A stretch of 9,091 nucleotides of DNA from NCBI GenBank assembly GCA_937884485.1, contig CALGCG010000074.1, positions 1-9,091 of the forward strand, in the 5' to 3' direction. The number at the start of each line of letters is the position of its first letter. Positions within the stretch are counted from its first letter, which is position 1. Shown in pieces: positions 3,977 through 9,091 of this stretch. The notes beneath the pieces are model-generated. The model was given only the letters and a program-made list of their open reading frames with translations, had not been told where the DNA came from and made no database searches. This stretch comes from an uncultured Bacteroidales bacterium. GTDB taxonomy: Bacteria; Bacteroidota; Bacteroidia; Bacteroidales; P3. The position numbers were made by a program, and so were the translations under genes.

Positions 3977-6457
3977 TCAGCCGCGTATCTTCGCGCCTAA
4001 CTGGGTCTCGAGGGTCTTCTGGATCTTGGCCATGGTGGTCTCAATCTGTTTGTCGTTGAGGGTCTTGTCCTTGTCCTGCAGGATGAAGCTGACGGCGTAG
4101 GACTTGAAGCCGTCGGCGATGCCTTTGCCCTCGTAGACGTCGAAGAGGCTGACGCGCTTGAGGAGTTTCTTCTCGCACTGCATGGCGGCCTGCTCGATGG
4201 CGGCGAAGGTGACGTCCTTCTTCAGGATGAGGGCCAGGTCGCGGCGCACCTCGGGGAACTTGGCCACCTCCTGATACTGCACCTCCTTGGTCGGGTACCC
4301 CTTGAGGAGGAGCGTCCAGTTGAGGTCGGCGTAGTAGACGGGCTGCTTGACGTCCATCCGCTTCAGTGTCTCACGACCGATGCGGCCAATGGTACCCAGC
4401 AGCTTCTTGCTGTCCTTCTGCACGATGTCGAGGCCTTCGGCGAAGAACTTGTACTGCGTCGGAACCATTTCCACGCGGCCCATGTTGACGCGCATGCGAT
4501 GCAGGATGTCCATGACGTAGGCCTTGAGGTAGAAGAAGTCGGCCTCGGCGGGTTTCATCTTCCAGCTCTCGGGCGTCATGTTGCCGGTGAGAAAGATGCT
4601 GACATGCTCGGTCTCGTTGAAGCGCTTGGTGACGGACAGCTCCTGGTTGGCGGCCTCGTCGGTCTTCACGTAGCTGCGGCCGAACTCGTAGAGCTTCTGG
4701 TCGTGGATCTTATAATTAATGTTACGCGCGATGCACTCCAGGCCGCTGTAGAGCAGCGTCTGGCGCATGACGTTGAGTTCCTTCGACAGGGGGTTGATGA
4801 TGGGGATGCAACGGTCGGCCGGGAAGTCGGGGTTTTCCTCGTAGTATTCGCTCTTGGTGAGCGAGTTATTCATTATCTCGCTGAAACCGTTGTCGGTGAG
4901 GTAGTCGCTGACGGCGTTCTTCAGCTTGCGCGGGTCGGGCTTCTTGCCGTAGCTCAGGCAGCTGTTGACCGTGGTGCCGATGTGGATATTGTTGTAGCCG
5001 TAGATGCGCATGATCTCCTCCACGATGTCGCACTCGCGAGTGACGTCGGCCTTGCAGGTGGGCACCTTGAGGGTCATGCCCTCGGCGTCCTCGCGCACAA
5101 TCTCGATGTCGAGCGACGTGAGGGCCGTACGGACGGCCTCCAGCGGGATGTCCTGCCCCACGAGGTCGAACATGCGGCGGAAGTTCACCTCCACCGTCGG
5201 GCGCTCAATCTTGTTGGGGTAGAGGTCCACCATTTGGCCGCAGATGTCGCCGCCGGCCAGTTCCCGGATGAGCTTCACGGCACGGCGCAGGGCCCACTCG
5301 GTGATGTTGGGGTCGCAGGTGCGCTCGTAGCGGTAGCTGGCGTCGGTCTTCAGGGTGTGGCGCTGGCTGGTCTTGCGGATGCTCACGGGGTTGAAGAAGG
5401 CGCTCTCCAGGAAGACATTCGTGGTCTCCATGCTCACGCCGCTCTTCTGTCCGCCGAAGACACCGGCGATGCACATACCCTCGTTCTCGTCGCAGATCAT
5501 CAGGTCGCGGGCGTCGAGCGTGCGCTCCACGCCGTCGAGGGTGACGAACTTGGTGCCCTGCGGCAGACGCTTCACGACGACGTGGCCGCCGCCGATCTTG
5601 TCGGCGTCGAAGGCGTGCAGCGGCTGGCCCACCTCCATCATGACGAAGTTGGTGACGTCGACGATATTGTTGATGGGTCGCAGACCCACGGTGCGCAGAC
5701 GGTTCTGCAGCCACTCGGGGCTCTCCCCTACCTTCACATTGCGCAGCGTGATGCCCGTATAGCGCGGGCAGAGTTCCGGCTCTTCCACAGTGACGCGGAT
5801 GGCCTTGTCACTTTCCACTTTCCACTCTCCACTTTCCACTTCCGGCCACTTGATGGCCAGATTCTTCCCCTCACGGGTATTACGAACAGCCACCACGTCA
5901 CGGGCCACGCCGATGTGCGAGATGGCGTCCATGCGGTTGGCGGTGATGGCCACCTCGAGCAGGCAGTCGTCCTTCACGTGGAAGTACTCCTTGGCGGGCA
6001 TTCCCACGGGGGCGTCGTCCGGCAGCACCATGATGCCGGCGTGGTCGGTGCCCAGCTGCAGCTCGTCGGCAGCGCAGAGCATACCCTCGCTGACGGCGCC
6101 GCGCAGCTTGCCCTTCTTGATCTCGTAGTACTCGGTATCCGAGGTGTAGATCTTGGTGCCTATCTGGGCGCACACCACCTTCTGGCCGGCGGCCACGTTG
6201 GGGGCGCCGCAGACGATGTTCAGCGGACGCTCGCCGCCCACGTCGACGGTGGTCAGGTGCAGGTGGTCGCTGTCGGGGTGCGGCTCGCAGGTCAGCACCT
6301 GCGCTATCACCACATGCTCCAGACCACCCTTGATGGTCTCCACCTTCTCCATGCTGTCTACCTCCAGGCCGGAGAAAGTCAGCAGGTCGTCCAACTCTTG
6401 AGGAGTCATATCCTCAATATCCACATACTCTTTAAGCCAATCGAAAGAAATATTCAT
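3977..6457 (-). CDS. pheT: Phenylalanine--tRNA ligase beta subunit
   Basis: PheT is the beta subunit of the cytosolic alpha2-beta2 enzyme that charges tRNA-Phe; it binds tRNA and edits misacylated Tyr-tRNA. The 826-residue length is normal for Bacteroidota. Domains in order: N-terminal region; EMAP-II-like OB fold (about 45-155, with EPHPDSDHLHLTTVDVG and IVCGAPNV); B3/4 editing domain (about 222-385, with GLRPINNIVDVTNFV at 258-272 and GQPLHAFDA); B5 domain (about 418-490, with CDIVEEIMRIYGY); catalytic-like core (about 505-715); and the C-terminal anticodon-binding FDX-ACB domain (733-826, with FPEVRRDLALIL). The linker at 205-217 is a repeat-derived VESGEWKVES segment (separate entry). The alpha-subunit gene pheS is not adjacent. 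It has its own promoter upstream and a 60-residue gene downstream. Confidence 0.98.
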   Translation of the reverse strand: MNISFDWLKEYVDIEDMTPQELDDLLTFSGLEVDSMEKVETIKGGLEHVVIAQVLTCEPHPDSDHLHLTTVDVGGERPLNIVCGAPNVAAGQKVVCAQIGTKIYTSDTEYYEIKKGKLRGAVSEGMLCAADELQLGTDHAGIMVLPDDAPVGMPAKEYFHVKDDCLLEVAITANRMDAISHIGVARDVVAVRNTREGKNLAIKWPEVESGEWKVESDKAIRVTVEEPELCPRYTGITLRNVKVGESPEWLQNRLRTVGLRPINNIVDVTNFVMMEVGQPLHAFDADKIGGGHVVVKRLPQGTKFVTLDGVERTLDARDLMICDENEGMCIAGVFGGQKSGVSMETTNVFLESAFFNPVSIRKTSQRHTLKTDASYRYERTCDPNITEWALRRAVKLIRELAGGDICGQMVDLYPNKIERPTVEVNFRRMFDLVGQDIPLEAVRTALTSLDIEIVREDAEGMTLKVPTCKADVTRECDIVEEIMRIYGYNNIHIGTTVNSCLSYGKKPDPRKLKNAVSDYLTDNGFSEIMNNSLTKSEYYEENPDFPADRCIPIINPLSKELNVMRQTLLYSGLECIARNINYKIHDQKLYEFGRSYVKTDEAANQELSVTKRFNETEHVSIFLTGNMTPESWKMKPAEADFFYLKAYVMDILHRMRVNMGRVEMVPTQYKFFAEGLDIVQKDSKKLLGTIGRIGRETLKRMDVKQPVYYADLNWTLLLKGYPTKEVQYQEVAKFPEVRRDLALILKKDVTFAAIEQAAMQCEKKLLKRVSLFDVYEGKGIADGFKSYAVSFILQDKDKTLNDKQIETTMAKIQKTLETQLGAKIRG
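5810..5843 (-). repeat. Heptameric TGGAAAG-type tandem repeat in the PheT linker
   Basis: On the plus strand the unit ACTTTCC occurs at 5810-5816, 5817-5823, 5824-5830 (as ACTCTCC) and 5831-5837, plus a partial copy at 5838-5843. On the gene strand this reads GGAAAGT repeated and encodes residues 205-217 (EVESGEWKVESDK), between the OB-fold and B3/4 domains. Flanking protein sequence is normal on both sides, so the repeat replaces or extends a flexible linker without breaking the gene. A related repeat occurs in glnS at 8248-8275. Confidence 0.85.
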
Positions 6458-6474
6458 ATATATATCAGTTTATT

Positions 6475-6487
6475 ATCAATAATTGAT
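6475..6487. promoter_or_regulatory. 13-bp palindrome in the pheT leader
   Basis: ATCAAT at 6475-6480 and ATTGAT at 6482-6487 are perfect inverted copies around a single A. The site falls between the predicted transcription start and the pheT ATG. It could be an operator for a dimeric regulator, but it is short and in AT-rich DNA, so chance is possible. Confidence 0.3.
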
Positions 6488-6506
6488 GTTCTTTGCTTTA
6501 AAACTG

Positions 6507-6537
6507 CAAAAATACAACTTTTTTTGCAATTGTCAAC
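6507..6537 (-). promoter_or_regulatory. pheT: Promoter for pheT
   Basis: Read on the minus strand, GTTG (6537 to 6534, within GTTGACA) is followed after 19 bases by TATTTTTG (6514 to 6507), a full match to the TAnnTTTG -7 element with a near-consensus -33. Transcription would start near 6500, giving a leader of about 43 bases. The 100-bp AT-rich gap between the glycosyltransferase stop and pheT (6458-6557) otherwise holds no gene and no clear terminator hairpin, so some read-through from the upstream unit is possible. Confidence 0.7.
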
Positions 6538-6557
6538 AGAAAGTGCGATTTTTATTT

Positions 6558-7967
6558 TCACAACCGATATATAGCGTAGTCTTCATTGTCCGTTATCATG
6601 TCCATCGGCAACTGGACTTCGCTGCCGAAAACCTTCTTCATCACAAGCACATACCTGCACCCATGCTCCTTTAAATCAGCAACAAAAGAACTGTCCTGCA
6701 GCTGCTCGTTGGTGACCCCCCAGCCCTTGCGGTGGGTGAAATACATCACCGTGGGGTCGCCACTGTTGATGCATATCAAGTCGCCCCGGTCGGAGAAGGC
6801 GTCGAACGTCTGTTCCAAGGCCATCACCGGCTTGCGATTGTCACGGATAACAAACTGGCTGTGGTGATTCAGCACATTCTCCAGGGCAACAACGGCCAGC
6901 ACTGCCACCCGCCAACGGGCATTCCCTATCAGGGACACACCGTAGCCCGCCACCATGGCCATCACGGGCACAAACGGAACAACGTAATAGTCATGCTTGT
7001 AGAATGTCTCGCCGGAGGCCAGCATCACCAGCAGGAACGGAACGAAAGCCAGACCCAGTATCCGCAACACAAGCTTCTGCCTCTTGACAAACGCCATCAC
7101 CATTCCCGCCAGGAAGAGGGCAAAACCCGTGTAGTTCATGGCGTTGAAGTAGAAACGATAAAACGTCTTGCCCATGTGGTGCCATATCTCGCTGGCGCCT
7201 TCCGCCACGCTCTTGCCCATAAAGAAATGCCAAAGGCCGTAGTCCGCCACCAGTCCGGGCGACCACAGCAGATACCACCAGGCCACCGGAAGCAGGGCAA
7301 ACGCAGTGACTGCCGACAGCCACACCTTTCGCCCCACGGGCACAGCCTTGTCCAACACCGGCAGCAGCAACACCGCCAGGATATACCCCGACGGCAGCTT
7401 CGAAAGCATTCCGGCCATCAGCAACAACGCATACGCCAACAACGAAGCCCACTTCCCCCGTTCGTAGAGGTAGTTGGTGCCATAGTACAACCCCATGATC
7501 ACCAGCGACATGGAGAACGTGTCGGGCATCACCTTGCGGGCAAAGGCGAACCACAGGGTGACACACAGCAGCAATGTGGCACAGAAAGCATGCCGCTCCG
7601 CGAAGAAACGCTTCAGCAACCGATAGAAATACCAACAGCCCAGGCTCGAAACCACTAGGTTGATCAACCTCCCGTACCACTCGTGGAATCCGAAAGGCAA
7701 CGACAACAGGTAGATGAGCCAGTTCAGCAACGGGAACTCCATGCCCGTGATGCCCGTAAGGTCGCCGCCGATGTCGATGCGGGGATAAAGAATATTGGGG
7801 TCGACCTCATAGAAATTGCGCGCCGCCATGGCCACCGTGGTCTGCCGCCACGAGTGCGACACCTCCAACGGCGGATTGGCAATGCCGATCAACCTAATCA
7901 ATGCAAGGGCGACAATCCAGAAACGGATGTCGCCCAACCATCTTTTAATTTGTATCTTTTTCAGCAT
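6558..7967 (-). CDS. Polytopic GT39/ArnT-like membrane glycosyltransferase
   Basis: With the ATG at 7967 this is a 469-residue membrane protein, of the GT-C fold whose members move a sugar from a polyprenyl-phosphate donor to an acceptor on the outer side of the inner membrane. A short basic N-terminus (LKKIQIKRW) leads into the first membrane helix. The first periplasmic loop has HSWRQTTVAMAARNF (38-52) and TGMEFPLLNW (74-83), the segments typical of Bacteroidota members of this class. About ten hydrophobic helices follow to roughly residue 365. The last 100 residues are a soluble periplasmic domain (ICINSGDPTVMYF, GWGVTNEQL). Donor and acceptor are unknown; lipid A, O-antigen or protein are all possible. 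The start at 7967 is preferred to an in-frame ATG at 8087, because the extra 40 residues are antithetical to a signal anchor and overlap a better small gene (7945-8121), which this gene overlaps by 23 bp. Confidence 0.85.
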   Translation of the reverse strand: MLKKIQIKRWLGDIRFWIVALALIRLIGIANPPLEVSHSWRQTTVAMAARNFYEVDPNILYPRIDIGGDLTGITGMEFPLLNWLIYLLSLPFGFHEWYGRLINLVVSSLGCWYFYRLLKRFFAERHAFCATLLLCVTLWFAFARKVMPDTFSMSLVIMGLYYGTNYLYERGKWASLLAYALLLMAGMLSKLPSGYILAVLLLPVLDKAVPVGRKVWLSAVTAFALLPVAWWYLLWSPGLVADYGLWHFFMGKSVAEGASEIWHHMGKTFYRFYFNAMNYTGFALFLAGMVMAFVKRQKLVLRILGLAFVPFLLVMLASGETFYKHDYYVVPFVPVMAMVAGYGVSLIGNARWRVAVLAVVALENVLNHHSQFVIRDNRKPVMALEQTFDAFSDRGDLICINSGDPTVMYFTHRKGWGVTNEQLQDSSFVADLKEHGCRYVLVMKKVFGSEVQLPMDMITDNEDYAIYRL

Positions 7968-8121
7968 CAAATGTTTCCTCAGTGTTTTCCGGCGAAGCTT
8001 CTTGGTCGCACACACGGTCACCGCCATCGGGGCAATGGCCATCCCCTCCCCCCTTCTGCCGGCCGAAGTAGATGCACACCGCCGCAATGGCAGCCAGCAG
8101 TATAAGGTATATCGGGCTCAT
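7945..8121 (-). CDS. 58-residue single-pass small membrane protein between glnS and the glycosyltransferase
   Basis: The reading frame starts with ATG at 8121-8119, one base after the glnS TAA (TAA-T-ATG), and ends with TAA at 7947-7945. The product begins MSPIYLILLAAIAAVCIYFG, a clear transmembrane helix from the first residues. An RQKGGG hinge and an acidic cytoplasm-like tail with two cysteines (HCPDGGDRVCDQ) follow, ending in EETFDAEKDTN. The positively charged RQK after the helix suggests an N-out/C-in topology. No function can be assigned. The exact junction with glnS, the clean helix and the small 23-bp overlap with the next gene support a real gene, probably co-translated. It is short enough to be missed by length-based gene callers. 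Confidence 0.72.
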   Translation of the reverse strand: MSPIYLILLAAIAAVCIYFGRQKGGGDGHCPDGGDRVCDQEASPENTEETFDAEKDTN

Positions 8122-8122
8122 A

Positions 8123-9091
8123 TTATTTAATCTTCGCCCAGCTGTCTTTCAGAGTGCAGGCGCGGTTGAAGACGGGGTGTCCATCGGTGCTGTCGCGGTC
8201 GGTGCAGAAGTAGCCCATTCTTTCAAATTGATATCGGACTATTCCATCTTTCCACTTGCCGCTTTCCTCTTTCCACTCGGCCAGGGCGGGCTCGCACTTG
8301 GCGGTGACCACCTTGAGGCTGTTGGGGTTGAGGTTCTCCAGGAAGGTGTGACCCTCTTCGACATCGTCCGGTGCCTCGACGGCAAACAGGCGGTCGAACA
8401 GGCGCACCTCGGCGTCCACGGCGCTGTGGGCCGCCACCCAGTGGATGGTGCCCTTCACCTTGCGGCCGTCGGGGGCATCGCCACCACGCGTGGCAGGGTC
8501 ATAGGTGCAGTGGATGCAGGTGATGTTGCCCTCGGCGTCCTTCTCAACGCTCTGTGCGGTAACGAAGTAGGCGTAGCGCAGACGCACCTCCTGGCCGATG
8601 GCCATGCGGAAGTATTTCTTGGGCGCCACTTCCATAAAGTCCTCGCGCTCAATCCACAGCTCGCGGCCGAAGGGCACCTGGCGCGTGCCGTCCTCGGCGC
8701 ACTCCGGATTGTTGACGGCCGTCAGCATCTCGGTCTGCCCCTCGGGGTAGTTGTCGATAATAACCTTTACAGGATCCAAAACGGCCATGCGGCGCTGGGC
8801 CACCTTGTTGAGGTGCTCGCGCAGCGAGAACTCCAGCAGGCCGTAGTCGATGATATTGTCGCGCTTGGCCACGCCGATGCGCTCGCAGAAAGCCTTGATG
8901 CTCTCGGGCGTATAGCCGCGGCGGCGGAAACCGCAGATGGTCGGCATGCGGGGGTCGTCCCATCCGTTCACCAAGCCCTCTTTTACCAGCGTCAGCAAGT
9001 TGCGCTTGCTCATCAAAGTGTAATTGAGGTTCAACTTGTTGAACTCGTACTGACGTGGACGGTTATCATACAAGTCCTTTTCTTCCTTCAC
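8123..9091 (-). CDS. glnS: Glutamine--tRNA ligase, C-terminal part (5' end outside window)
   Basis: GlnRS charges tRNA-Gln with glutamine in the cytosol. Only the last 322 residues of an enzyme usually about 550-580 long are in the window. The first visible codon is GTG, but it is internal because upstream catalytic-domain motifs are missing. Visible parts: RPRQYEFNKLNLNYT (11-25), the class I KMSKS-type loop MSKR at 27-30, WDDPRMPTICGFRRRGYTPES (44-64), AVLDPVKVIIDNY (103-115), the anticodon-binding beta-barrels with RQVPFGRELWIEREDF (137-152) and DGRKVKGTIHWV (208-219), and the terminal YQFERMGYFC and PVFNR. All align well in memory with E. coli GlnRS. A repeat-derived linker EWKEESGKWKDG lies at 272-283. 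Presence of GlnRS means direct Gln-tRNA charging. The gene heads a minus-strand unit with the small membrane protein and the glycosyltransferase. Confidence 0.97.
   Translation of the reverse strand: MKEEKDLYDNRPRQYEFNKLNLNYTLMSKRNLLTLVKEGLVNGWDDPRMPTICGFRRRGYTPESIKAFCERIGVAKRDNIIDYGLLEFSLREHLNKVAQRRMAVLDPVKVIIDNYPEGQTEMLTAVNNPECAEDGTRQVPFGRELWIEREDFMEVAPKKYFRMAIGQEVRLRYAYFVTAQSVEKDAEGNITCIHCTYDPATRGGDAPDGRKVKGTIHWVAAHSAVDAEVRLFDRLFAVEAPDDVEEGHTFLENLNPNSLKVVTAKCEPALAEWKEESGKWKDGIVRYQFERMGYFCTDRDSTDGHPVFNRACTLKDSWAKIK
8248..8275 (-). repeat. Heptameric TGGAAAG-type repeat in the GlnRS linker
   Basis: On the plus strand four 7-bp units follow each other: CTTTCCA (8248-8254), CTTGCCG (8255-8261), CTTTCCT (8262-8268) and CTTTCCA (8269-8275). 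On the gene strand they read TGGAAAG with substitutions and encode WKEESGKWK (residues 273-281) in the linker between the second anticodon-barrel segment and YQFERMGYF. Other GlnRS have a short non-repetitive linker such as DAxxG at this point. It is the same unit as in pheT at 5810-5843, in the same orientation relative to the gene, but more diverged. Confidence 0.75.

Noticed and set aside
6515..6557. Intrinsic terminator after the glycosyltransferase
   Set aside because: The region has T/A runs but no G+C-rich stem; only weak short inverted repeats such as CAATTG are present.
4499..6574. 691-codon plus-strand open frame antisense to pheT
   Set aside because: The protein is His/Ala/Val/Gly-rich with no domain, as expected from the complement of G+C-rich codons. 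pheT on the other strand is unambiguous over nearly the whole stretch.
7968..8087. N-terminal 40-residue extension of the glycosyltransferase (ATG at 8087)
   Set aside because: The extension has no membrane-targeting logic and overlaps the better-supported 58-residue gene. The ATG at 7967 gives a normal basic start before the first membrane helix.

Overview
The window looks like chromosomal housekeeping DNA from a G+C-rich member of the Bacteroidota, most likely a Bacteroidales species; the genus cannot be resolved by eye. Three things support this. Intergenic regions carry the Bacteroidota promoter pattern (TTTG-type -33 and TAnnTTTG -7). Most genes lack a clear Shine-Dalgarno sequence. The protein types (an 826-residue PheT not linked to pheS, a DUF2156/GNAT pair, an S4-type pseudouridine synthase with a long basic tail, a GT39-like membrane transferase) fit that phylum. 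All genes but one are on the minus strand.

Layout from left to right. Positions 1-77 hold an AT-rich array of 11-bp repeats folded into a 43-bp near-perfect palindrome. It is followed by a G-run-rich non-coding stretch (about 78-211) that also has two short vector-like matches. Positions 212-3047 are a tightly overlapping four-gene minus-strand cluster. In transcription order it encodes a helical-repeat protein, an RluB-type 23S rRNA pseudouridine synthase, a DUF2156 (MprF C-terminal-like) protein and a GNAT acetyltransferase. A 116-bp divergent promoter region (3048-3163) separates it from the only plus-strand gene, an AT-richer single-gene unit for a small lipoprotein (3164-3664). A strong bidirectional hairpin terminator lies at 3715-3748.

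The right half is two minus-strand units. The first is pheT (phenylalanyl-tRNA synthetase beta) followed by a 60-residue protein, with its own promoter at 6507-6537. The second, upstream of it, is the 3' part of glnS (cut by the window edge), a 58-residue single-pass membrane protein at 7945-8121, and a polytopic glycosyltransferase.

Functionally the region mixes translation (GlnRS, PheT, rRNA pseudouridylation) with envelope work (glycosyltransferase, lipoprotein, small membrane protein, DUF2156). The most unusual signal is a 7-bp TGGAAAG-type repeat inside linkers of both tRNA synthetases. It is open in all six reading frames and always encodes the same heptapeptide on the gene strand. Other notable items are the repeat/palindrome block at the left edge, the back-to-back promoters beside the AT-rich lipoprotein gene, and the small membrane protein. 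I see no CRISPR array, transposase, phage gene or defence system.
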